From: Cupriavidus necator A5-1
GTDB lineage: Bacteria; Pseudomonadota; Gammaproteobacteria; Burkholderiales; Burkholderiaceae
DNA length: 64,000 bases
Direction of reading: 5' to 3'
Assembly: GCF_000744095.1 (NCBI RefSeq)
Contig: NZ_JQLI01000001.1
Span: 4,030,001 to 4,094,000 of the forward strand
Below, piece by piece: positions 8,915 to 16,372 of the stretch. Position 1 is the first letter of the stretch. Every line of letters begins with the position of its first letter. A program made the position numbers and the translations under genes. The notes under the pieces are model-generated. The model saw only the letters and a program-made list of their open reading frames with translations. It had not been told where the DNA came from and made no database searches.

Positions 8915-9683
8915 GTTCGATTCCGGTGGGAACGCTGGCCGGCACGCGGCCGGCACACACGGTGCGCCAGGGCTCGGTGCCGGAGCAGATATGGCGCACG
9001 CCCTCGCGGCCGCGGTTGGCGACGAGGTCGAGCCCGGTGACGTAGGGCGTGAAATCGCCGTGGCGCTGGGGATACGGGCTGAGCCGGTAGGCCATGTAAT
9101 CGACGTCGACGCCGGCCTGCTCGAACAGGCTGTGATCCAGATAGTCCCTTGCGCCGTGCCCGGTCAGGTAGCGCGTCGCGCCCAGTTGCCTGCACAGCGC
9201 GAAGACACGTTCGCTGCTATGCCCGGGCACGCCCAGTGCAGACGAGTCCAGGAAAGTCCGGCCGGCTTCCAGTCCGAAGTAGCGCACCAGCGCCATGGTG
9301 GAGGCGCGGGACAGCTCGGACAGGTAGCGCACGGGCGCCGAGAACACTTCGTCGACCAGCGCCAGCATGTCGCGCAGGTATGGTGCGCCACGGTAGGACT
9401 GGCGCAGCAGGTCGCGATGGCTGCTGCGCCAGTCGGTGCGGTCGTCCAGCTCCAGTTCGCCGATCAGGCTGCCCAGGTGCCTGCCGCGCAGGGGCACCGT
9501 CATCCAGCGCATGCCGTTGGCGGTCTTGACCTGCACGCGGCTGACCCGATTGGCCGGGCCGCTCGAGAACTGCACGTCGTCGTAGAAGACATAGGTGTCG
9601 CTCAGCCGGATCTGCTCCAGCATGCCGACCCATGGGAAATACATCGGCTGCGAGATCACCAGGCTATGGCCGGCCTGCGCCAT
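8901..9683 (-). CDS. WbqC family protein
   Basis: 260 residues matching the WbqC family found in O-antigen and capsule loci: SQPMYFPWVGMLEQI near the start, then YDDVQFSSG, NRVSRVQVKT and YLTGHGARDYLD. The family is thought to act in sugar N-modification, but its biochemistry is poorly known. Start ATG 9683 lies one base after the upstream gene's stop with a GGCGGGG sequence just before it; ATG 9698 (five more residues) is an alternative. Its presence beside an aminotransferase and an ATP-grasp enzyme supports an amino-sugar acylation branch. Confidence 0.83.
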   Translation of the reverse strand: MAQAGHSLVISQPMYFPWVGMLEQIRLSDTYVFYDDVQFSSGPANRVSRVQVKTANGMRWMTVPLRGRHLGSLIGELELDDRTDWRSSHRDLLRQSYRGAPYLRDMLALVDEVFSAPVRYLSELSRASTMALVRYFGLEAGRTFLDSSALGVPGHSSERVFALCRQLGATRYLTGHGARDYLDHSLFEQAGVDVDYMAYRLSPYPQRHGDFTPYVTGLDLVANRGREGVRHICSGTEPWRTVCAGRVPASVPTGIEHEQA

Positions 9684-9684
9684 G

Positions 9685-10923
9685 TCAGGCCCCGCCATGG
9701 TCGAGGAGCCGGACCGCCGGCACGGCCACCGCAAAGCGCCCGCCCCACTCGCGCACATAGCCGTGCTGGGCCTGGACCTCGGTGGCGATATTCCACGGCA
9801 GGATCAGTATGACGTCCGGGCGCGACTCGCGCAGACGCGCAGGGCTGACCACGGGGATGCGGCTGCCAGGCAGGTAGCGTCCTTGCTTGGACGGCGCGGC
9901 ATCGCAGACGAATGGCAGCAGGTCGGGCCGGATGCCGGCATAGTTGAGCAAGGTATTGCCCTTGGCCGCGGCGCCATAGGCCGCGACCTTGTGGCCGGCG
10001 CGCTTCTGTTCGATCAGGAACGTGACCAGTCCGTCCTTGACAGCATCGGCGCGCGCCTGGAAGTCCAGGTAAGTCGCCAGCTTGCGCAGCCCGAACGCCG
10101 CTTCGTCATCGAGCAGCGCCGTGACCACCGCGGTGGAGGCACGCGCATCATCGGCATGGCAGCCATAGACGCGCAGGCTGCCACCATGCGTCGGCATTTC
10201 TTCGACATCCAGCACCCGCAGCCCCGCGCCGGCGAAGATCCGCTGCACGGTGTACAACGACAGGTACGAGAAATGCTCGTGGTAGGCGGTATCGAACTGT
10301 GTCTGCTCGATCAGCCGCATCAGGTGCGGGAACTCCAGCGTGATGGTCCCGCCCGGCTTCAGCACGGCCTTCATGCCGCGCGTGAAGTCATTGATGTCGG
10401 GCACATGGGCGAAGACGTTGTTGCCGGCGATCAGGTCCGCCTGGCGGCCTTCGGCCGCCAGGCGCTCGCCCAGTGCCTGTCCGAAGAACTCTCGCAGCGT
10501 GGGCACGCCGATGGCTTGCGCCGCCTGCGCCGTGCTGGCCGTCGGCTCGATGCCCAGGCAGGGAATGCCGGCGGCAACGAAGTTCTTCAGCAGGTAGCCG
10601 TCGTTGGACGCCACTTCGATGACATAGCTCTGCGGCCCGAGTTCAAGGCGGCGCGAAATGCTGCCGGCGTAGGCGGCCGCATGCGCCAGCCACGTCTGCG
10701 AGGTCGACGAGAAGTACGCGTAATCGCGGCTGAAAAGTTCGTCGGCGCGCGCATAGTCTTCGGTCTGGACCAGCCAGCAGCTGGTGCATACATGCAGCCT
10801 GAGCGGGAAGGTGGCTTCCGGCGCGCGCAGGTCGGCGGCGCCCAGGTAGGCATTGGAAGGCGGCGCCGACCCGAGGTCGAGGAAGACGTGGTCGAGCGGC
10901 GCGTGGCAGTGGCGGCAGTTCAT
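9685..10923 (-). CDS. Zinc-motif sugar C-methyltransferase (TylC3-like)
   Basis: 412 residues in the full three-part order of sugar C-methyltransferases: an N-terminal zinc domain (CRHCHAPL and VCTSCWLVQ), a SAM domain (VIEVASNDGYLL, GNNVFAHVPD), and a C-terminal Rossmann-like domain (VAAYGAAAKGNTLLNYAG). The central YHEHFSYLSL segment, with His and Glu, is typical of the catalytic site. Known members methylate carbon 3 of 4-keto-deoxysugar nucleotides. It sits next to the 3,5-epimerase-like gene (4-bp overlap) and the CDP-glucose 4,6-dehydratase, so a CDP-linked branched sugar is a reasonable product. Confidence 0.88.
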   Translation of the reverse strand: MNCRHCHAPLDHVFLDLGSAPPSNAYLGAADLRAPEATFPLRLHVCTSCWLVQTEDYARADELFSRDYAYFSSTSQTWLAHAAAYAGSISRRLELGPQSYVIEVASNDGYLLKNFVAAGIPCLGIEPTASTAQAAQAIGVPTLREFFGQALGERLAAEGRQADLIAGNNVFAHVPDINDFTRGMKAVLKPGGTITLEFPHLMRLIEQTQFDTAYHEHFSYLSLYTVQRIFAGAGLRVLDVEEMPTHGGSLRVYGCHADDARASTAVVTALLDDEAAFGLRKLATYLDFQARADAVKDGLVTFLIEQKRAGHKVAAYGAAAKGNTLLNYAGIRPDLLPFVCDAAPSKQGRYLPGSRIPVVSPARLRESRPDVILILPWNIATEVQAQHGYVREWGGRFAVAVPAVRLLDHGGA

Positions 10924-11471
10924 GCGTGGAGACCGGCAAAGCCGGCACTGAGAAGCGGATGGGAGCGGTCGCGTGCCGAGAGGTCGGCCACCGGCAGCGG
11001 CCAGCGGATCTCAAGCGCGGGATCGTCGTGGCGCACGCCGCTTTCGGACTGCGGCATGTAGGGCGCGGTGTGCAGGTACAACAGTTCGCTATCGGCCTCC
11101 AGCGCCTGGAAGCCGTGGGCGCAGCCTTCCGGGATCACCATCATGCGGGCGTTGCCGGGGCTGAGTTCTTCGGCATGCCATTGCAGCAAGGTCGGCGACC
11201 CGGCGCGCAGGTCCACCACCACATCCCAGACCCGGCCGCGCAGGCAGCGCACCAGCTTCATCTCGGCATGCGGGGCGTGCTGAAAATGCAGGCCGCGCAG
11301 CGCCCCTGCCGCGCTCGTGCGCGAATGGTTGATCTGGACGAGGCGGCGTTGGCCAAAGACTTCGGCCAGCGTCTCGGTACAGAAGAGCCGGGCGAATGCG
11401 CCACGACGGTCGGCAAAGGGCTCCGACTGAACCAGCGCGGCGCCGTGGATTGCGAGCGACGTCAGCTTCAT
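10920..11471 (-). CDS. dTDP-4-dehydrorhamnose 3,5-epimerase family protein
   Basis: 183 residues of the RmlC cupin fold. The catalytic His is in GALRGLHFQ, its Asp partner in WDVVVDLR, and the substrate region in MMVIPEGCAHGFQAL. The family epimerises C3 and/or C5 of 4-keto-6-deoxy nucleotide sugars. Because no dTDP-glucose genes (rmlA/rmlB) are visible while rfbF/rfbG are adjacent, a CDP-linked substrate is more likely than dTDP. ATG 11471 overlaps the rfbG stop by 4 bp. Confidence 0.88.
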   Translation of the reverse strand: MKLTSLAIHGAALVQSEPFADRRGAFARLFCTETLAEVFGQRRLVQINHSRTSAAGALRGLHFQHAPHAEMKLVRCLRGRVWDVVVDLRAGSPTLLQWHAEELSPGNARMMVIPEGCAHGFQALEADSELLYLHTAPYMPQSESGVRHDDPALEIRWPLPVADLSARDRSHPLLSAGFAGLHA

Positions 11472-12544
11472 GCGGCCACCCAGTTCATGCGGGCCGCGGC
11501 AGCCGCAGCGACGAAAGCATCGATCTGGCGACGCGTGGGCGCAGCACCGGCGGCCTGTTCGCGATACCAGTCGGCCGTGGCTTCCAGCGCCTGGGCGAGG
11601 TTCCAGACCGGTTGCCAGCCGAGCCTTGCCCTGGCGAGCGAGCTGTCCAGGTAGAGCAGGCTGGCTTCGTGCGGCTGCACTGCGTCGGACACATGCCAGG
11701 CCATTTGCGGCCAGTGCGCCTGCATCAGCCGTAGCACGGATTCGACGGTGCGGTTGTCCTCGGCCGCAGGCCCGAAGTTCCAGGCTGTAGCGCATGCCTC
11801 GTCGCCTTGCAGCAAGCACTGGCCAAGCAACAGGTAGCCGGACAGGCAGTCGAGCACGTGCTGCCACGGCCGCGTGGCGCGGGGCGAGCGGATTTCCAGC
11901 GATTCGCCGCGGGTAGTGGCGCGCACCAGGTCGGGAATCAGGCGGTCTTCGGACCAGTCGCCGCCGCCTATCACGTTGCCCGCGCGGGCGGTCGCCAGCA
12001 GCGGTGCGCCATCGTGGCCGAAGAAACCCTGCCGGTAGCTTGCCGCGACCAGTTCGGCGGCCGCCTTGGAGGCGCTGTAGGGGTCATGGCCGCCCAGGCG
12101 GTCGTTCTCCCGATAGCCCCGGGCCCATTCCTGGTTGGCATAGACCTTGTCGGTGGTGACCACCACCACGGCCCGCACGCAGCGGTGACGGCGGCAGGCT
12201 TCCAGCACGTTGGCGGTGCCCATGACATTGGTCGACCAGCTTTCCAGCGGATCGCGATAAGAGCGGCGCACCAGCGGCTGCGCCGCCAGGTGGAAGACGA
12301 TCTCCGGCTGGGCCTGCGCCAGTGCCGCATCCAGCGCCGACAGGTCGCGCACGTCGCCGCGCACGTCACCAGCGGGCACGTCCAGTATTTGCCAGTGGCT
12401 GGGCGTGGTCGCGGGCGGCAGCGCAAAGCCGGTCAGCGTGGCGCCAAGCTGAGTGAGCCACTGGGCCAGCCAGCTGCCCTTGAAGCCGGTGTGGCCAGTC
12501 AGCAGCACACGCCGGCCGGCGTAGACATCGTCGAACAGCTTCAC
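11468..12544 (-). CDS. rfbG: CDP-glucose 4,6-dehydratase
   Basis: 358-residue extended SDR enzyme converting CDP-D-glucose to CDP-4-keto-6-deoxyglucose with bound NAD. The Rossmann motif is LLTGHTGFKGSW, the catalytic YxxxK is in YSASKAAAE, and VFHLAAQPLVRRSY plus VVVVTTDKVYAN are diagnostic of RfbG. The start is GTG at 12544, giving a GTGA overlap with the rfbF stop and the expected N-terminus KLFDDVYAGRRV. It supplies the 4-keto sugar used by the epimerase, C-methyltransferase and aminotransferase of the operon. Confidence 0.93.
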   Translation of the reverse strand: MKLFDDVYAGRRVLLTGHTGFKGSWLAQWLTQLGATLTGFALPPATTPSHWQILDVPAGDVRGDVRDLSALDAALAQAQPEIVFHLAAQPLVRRSYRDPLESWSTNVMGTANVLEACRRHRCVRAVVVVTTDKVYANQEWARGYRENDRLGGHDPYSASKAAAELVAASYRQGFFGHDGAPLLATARAGNVIGGGDWSEDRLIPDLVRATTRGESLEIRSPRATRPWQHVLDCLSGYLLLGQCLLQGDEACATAWNFGPAAEDNRTVESVLRLMQAHWPQMAWHVSDAVQPHEASLLYLDSSLARARLGWQPVWNLAQALEATADWYREQAAGAAPTRRQIDAFVAAAAAARMNWVAA

Positions 12545-13311
12545 GCCCAGACCTTCCAGGGCGGCGTGCCGCCGGCCCACAGGTTTTCCAGATGGTTCTT
12601 GTCGCGCAGGGTATCCATGGCCTGCCAGAAGCCGTGGTGCAGATAGGCCTGCAGCTGCCCCTGCGCGGCCAGCCGCGTCATCGGGTCGCCTTCCCAGATG
12701 GTAGTGTCGTCGCCAACCAGGTCGATCACCGAAGGATCGAGCACGAAGAAGCCGCCGTTGATCCAGGCGCCGTCGCCTGCCGGCTTCTCCTGGAAGCTGT
12801 CGACCGACGTGCCTTCGACATTCAGCGCCCCATAGCGTCCAGGTGGCTGGATGGCCGTGACAGTCGCCGGCTTGCCGTGCGCAAGATGGAAATCCAGCAG
12901 CGCACGGATATTGATGTCCGAGACCCCGTCGCCGTAGGTGAAGCAGAACGGCTCGTTGTCCAGGTAGTCGCGCACGCGCCGCATGCGGCCGCCGGTCATG
13001 GTGTGTTCGCCGGTCTCGACCAGCGTGACGCGCCACGGCTCGACGTGGCGCTGGTGCACCTCCATGCGGTTGTGCTTCATGTCGAAGGTCACGTCCGACA
13101 TGTGCAGGAAATAGTTGGCGAAGTATTCCTTGATGACGTAGCCCTTGTAGCCCAGGCAGATCACGAAGTCGCTGATCCCATAGTGGGAATACGTCTTCAT
13201 GATGTGCCACAGGATCGGCTTGCCGCCGATCTCGATCATGGGCTTGGGCCGCAGGTGCGACTCCTCCGAGATGCGCGTGCCGAGTCCGCCGGCAAGAATC
13301 ACCGCTTTCAT
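12541..13311 (-). CDS. rfbF: Glucose-1-phosphate cytidylyltransferase
   Basis: 256 residues. It makes CDP-glucose from glucose-1-phosphate and CTP. The nucleotide-binding start MKAVILAGGLGTRI is followed by RPKPMIEIGGKPILWHIM, and FCFTYGDGVSDINI carries the metal-binding Asp. Length and motifs match RfbF closely. ATG 13311 overlaps the upstream glycosyltransferase stop by 4 bp. Together with rfbG this commits the operon to a CDP-hexose, unlike the dTDP-viosamine or CMP-pseudaminic acid routes of better-known flagellar glycosylation islands. Confidence 0.94.
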   Translation of the reverse strand: MKAVILAGGLGTRISEESHLRPKPMIEIGGKPILWHIMKTYSHYGISDFVICLGYKGYVIKEYFANYFLHMSDVTFDMKHNRMEVHQRHVEPWRVTLVETGEHTMTGGRMRRVRDYLDNEPFCFTYGDGVSDINIRALLDFHLAHGKPATVTAIQPPGRYGALNVEGTSVDSFQEKPAGDGAWINGGFFVLDPSVIDLVGDDTTIWEGDPMTRLAAQGQLQAYLHHGFWQAMDTLRDKNHLENLWAGGTPPWKVWA

Positions 13312-15539
13312 GCCGCCGCTGCCTCTGGCTGTGCCGGGATGCCGGCAATCTCGTGCATCGACGGCAGCGGCTGCGCTTCCAGGAAGGCGAGGTCCAGCCC
13401 GAAAGCTTGCTGCAGGAAGTCGGCCAGGACAGTCTTGTCCTGCCCGCATTCGTCCAGGCGCGCCAGCAGCAGGCGATACAGCGGCAGGGAATACTTGCGC
13501 AGCGTGGCGCTTTCGATCAGCAGCTCCAGCGCCGTGCCCGCGTCGCCCTGGCGGTACGCGCCCTCGGACAGCGCGTAGGCGACCAGCCAGTGCTTGCTCC
13601 ACTTGGCGGAGATGTTCTCCAGCACGTTGGCCAGCCCGTCGGTATCGCCCGCTTGCAGGGTGGCGATCACTGCGACGATGATCTCCTCGACCCGGTGCCA
13701 GCGGCCGCCAAAGAACACGCCGTCGCCTGCCGGGCGCTCAACTTGTCCGGGTTGACGGTAGCTGCCGGCCCAATCCGCGATTTCGCCTTCGAACCAGCGG
13801 CAGAAGGTAGCCGCATCGAACAGCGGGCTCGCCTCGAACATCTGGCGCACGGACAGGCGCAGCGCGTTGAGCTGCGCCACGTCGGCGGCCAGGCTGACGG
13901 CCGTGTCCACGTACTGCGCTTCGGTCGTGCAGCCCAGACCGGCCAGGCCGACCGACGCGACGATCGAGGCCGCGATGCGCTCATGGCTCGCCTGCCCGGC
14001 AAAGGTCACCACCGGCACGCCCATCCACAGCGCGTCGCAGGCATTGGTGCCGCCGGTCACCGGCGAGGTATCGAGCACGATATCGATGCTGTGGTAGATC
14101 AGGTACTGGTTTTCGCCGCGCCGCGGAATGCAGATCACGCGCTCGCTGTCGATGCCGGCCTGCGCCATGCGTGCGAGCAGCGGCTCGCGCACCGGGTCCC
14201 TGTCGAGCCCGGCGCATTCCAGCAACAGCTTGCTGCCCGGACAGCGCGCCAGCACCTGGTTCCACATGCGCAGCGTGCGCCCGCTGATCTTGGCAAGATT
14301 CACGCTGCAGCCGAAGGTGATATGGCCGTTCTCCAGGGCCGGCGTCGGACGCGGGCGGTAGGCCATGGCGTAGGCATCCAGTGGACGGCCGACCAGTGGG
14401 AAGTAAGCCGCGGACACCACCGGGGCGCGCAGCAGCTTTTCGGTGTGATAGGCCTCGTGCCCGTCGGGATCGGTCACGTTGTCGACCAGGCGGTAGTCGA
14501 TCCCGTCCAAGCCGGTCGAACCGGGGTAGCCGATCCACGTCAGCTGCCGCGGTGCCAGCCGGTGCGCCATGTACTGCAGCGGCGAGTTGCGCGAGTAGCC
14601 GCCCATGTCGATCAGCACATCCAGCTGCGCCTCACGGATCAGGTCCGGAATCCGGTCGGCAGGCGTGGCGGAGATGTCGATAAAGTGCTCGGCGTAGCCC
14701 TGGATCTTCTGCGTGATATTGTCCTTGCGCCCGTTCAGCGCATAGACGAACACCTCGACCCGCGTGTGGTCGAGGTTGGCTAGGAACGGGATGATGAAAT
14801 ACGCGCACGCGTGCGCATAGAGATCATTCGAGAGCATGCCCAGGCGGATGCGGCCGGTATCGGCCGGCGCCTGCAACGGTCTGGCGCGGCTGCCGGGAGG
14901 CAGCATCAGCGCCGCGCAGGCCTGCGCTTCGCGCAGCAGGTCCTGGGGCGTGGTGGCCTCGTCGAACATCATCGTGTAGAGCAGATTGCTGCGGACCGGC
15001 AGTTCGGTGGGCGCGGCCGCGACGGCCTGGCGCTGTACCGCCAGCGACTCGGCGATGGCACCGGTCTCCTTCAGCGTGTTGGCGTAGTTCGACAGCAGCC
15101 CGGGGTCGGCGGGCTCGATCTCTAGCGCCCGGCGGATCGCATCCTTGGCGCCTTGGTAGTCCTGCAGCGTGTACAGCACCGTGGAGTAGTTGGCCCACGC
15201 CATCCAGATCGACGGATCCAGCGTGAGCGCGGCCTCCAGCACGGCCCTGGCGGCTTCATAGTGGCCCAGGTCCATCAGCACCTTGCCCGCCAGCACCCGC
15301 ACGCGCGCGTTGTCCGGGAACAGCGCCTGCGCCTGCGCCAGGATCTGGTGCGCTTCGGCCGGCGAGCCGAGGGACATATGCGACAGGGCGCGCCAGCAGA
15401 AGGTATTGGGGTTCCGTTTCTCGAACCGCTCGGCCTGCTCGGCCTGCCGGATGCAGTCGCGATACCGCTGGGCGGCGAAGCTCGCCTCGGCCTGGCGCAG
15501 GTAGCGGGAGATCCGGGGAGCGTAGTAGCTGTTTTGCAT
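13308..15539 (-). CDS. TPR-containing O-GlcNAc-transferase-like (SPINDLY family, GT41) glycosyltransferase
   Basis: 743 residues. An N-terminal superhelix of TPRs (about residues 1-180, such as AWANYSTVLYTLQDY) is followed by a GT41 catalytic region: SNDLYAHACAYFIIPFL, DVLIDMGGYSRNSPLQYMA, TWIGYPGSTGLDGIDY, the UDP-site-like TFGCSVNLAKIS and DIVLDTSPVTGGTNACDALW. About 180 extra residues follow. GT41 enzymes put sugars on Ser/Thr of cytoplasmic proteins. Its place between fliE and the sugar-nucleotide genes makes it the likely transferase modifying flagellin or another flagellar protein. The ATG at 15539 lies 101 bp after fliE on the same strand. Confidence 0.9.
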   Translation of the reverse strand: MQNSYYAPRISRYLRQAEASFAAQRYRDCIRQAEQAERFEKRNPNTFCWRALSHMSLGSPAEAHQILAQAQALFPDNARVRVLAGKVLMDLGHYEAARAVLEAALTLDPSIWMAWANYSTVLYTLQDYQGAKDAIRRALEIEPADPGLLSNYANTLKETGAIAESLAVQRQAVAAAPTELPVRSNLLYTMMFDEATTPQDLLREAQACAALMLPPGSRARPLQAPADTGRIRLGMLSNDLYAHACAYFIIPFLANLDHTRVEVFVYALNGRKDNITQKIQGYAEHFIDISATPADRIPDLIREAQLDVLIDMGGYSRNSPLQYMAHRLAPRQLTWIGYPGSTGLDGIDYRLVDNVTDPDGHEAYHTEKLLRAPVVSAAYFPLVGRPLDAYAMAYRPRPTPALENGHITFGCSVNLAKISGRTLRMWNQVLARCPGSKLLLECAGLDRDPVREPLLARMAQAGIDSERVICIPRRGENQYLIYHSIDIVLDTSPVTGGTNACDALWMGVPVVTFAGQASHERIAASIVASVGLAGLGCTTEAQYVDTAVSLAADVAQLNALRLSVRQMFEASPLFDAATFCRWFEGEIADWAGSYRQPGQVERPAGDGVFFGGRWHRVEEIIVAVIATLQAGDTDGLANVLENISAKWSKHWLVAYALSEGAYRQGDAGTALELLIESATLRKYSLPLYRLLLARLDECGQDKTVLADFLQQAFGLDLAFLEAQPLPSMHEIAGIPAQPEAAAA

Positions 15540-15640
15540 GGGTTGACAACCAGGAATCAGGAATGTGCCAGCGGACCGGTTCCGGCCGGTCCGGCCCGCA
15601 CGGGCGCCGCTGCGCCGGGGCTTGCCTCTTGCTGCAGGCC

Positions 15641-15979
15641 TTACACCGCCATGTTCATCATTTCCTGATACGCCGCCACCAGCCGGTTCCTCACCTGCAC
15701 GCCGGTCTGGAACGACACATTGGCCTTCTGCAGGTCGATCATCACATCATTCAGCGCCACCCCCGGCTTGCCCAGCTCGAACGCCTCGGCCTGGCCATAG
15801 GCGCGTTCCTGGGCGGCGTTGATGCGGCCCAGCGAGCGCTGCAGCTCGCCGGCGAAGCCGCCGCCGGCGACGGGCGCGGCCGACTGGCTGGCATTGTTGC
15901 CCGAGGCAACCTGGGACAGGCCGCGCAGTTGCTGCAGCATGGCCTCGATGGAAGAGATAGTGGTCATTGGCGTCGTCAT
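15641..15979 (-). CDS. fliE: Flagellar hook-basal body complex protein FliE
   Basis: 112 residues. FliE joins the MS ring to the rod in the periplasm. The conserved C-terminal helix reads ALNDVMIDLQKANVSFQTGV and VRNRLVAAYQEMMNM. Two ATGs are possible (15979 and 15967), and an upstream TTG at 16030 would add 17 residues; none has a strong ribosome binding site, so the start is uncertain. It is divergent from fliFGHIJK, as is usual in beta-proteobacteria. The glycan block continues downstream on the same strand after 101 bp. Confidence 0.9.
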   Translation of the reverse strand: MTTPMTTISSIEAMLQQLRGLSQVASGNNASQSAAPVAGGGFAGELQRSLGRINAAQERAYGQAEAFELGKPGVALNDVMIDLQKANVSFQTGVQVRNRLVAAYQEMMNMAV

Positions 15980-16372
15980 GTGCCGGCCGCCGGCGCGGGC
16001 GCCGGGTCCGGACTGGCTCGGTTCAGTCAATGGCGCGGCCCTTTGATCACATGCCTGCAGGAAAGGGACAGGCGGTCCGCACCGAGTTTCAGCCCGAGCA
16101 GAGTACCCGCCGCCCCGTTCCCGCCATGGACCGAAATCGGACAGAAAACCCGGTCTATTCGCCCGATTGTCGGCCTCAAGTCTGGCCGATCATTGCCACC
16201 GTGCCGGAGAAGCGCGGGCTGTCGCCTTGCGCCGGGTTCCGGGACATCGCCAGACAACCATCCATTCGGGAGTACGCGTGTTTTCTCTGCAGCGTAATGT
16301 GAGCCGTGCCGACGACCATGGCGGTCATCATCGCCCCCGCCGTGGCGACCATCGCGGCACCGGAGCACGCGC
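15980..16372. promoter_or_regulatory. Divergent fliE / fliF intergenic region
   Basis: 393 bp without a convincing gene between the two flagellar operons. It should hold the divergent promoters for fliE (and perhaps the glycan block) and for fliFGHIJK. I could not find a clear sigma-28 (TAAA-N15-GCCGATAA) or sigma-54 (GG-N10-GC with TGGCAC/TTGCA) site by eye. Control by FlhDC is plausible for this genus but not shown by sequence. Confidence 0.45.

Noticed and set aside
4576..10000. Several long plus-strand frames opposite the glycan operon
   Set aside because: They mirror the codon periodicity of the real minus-strand genes and contain no recognisable motif.
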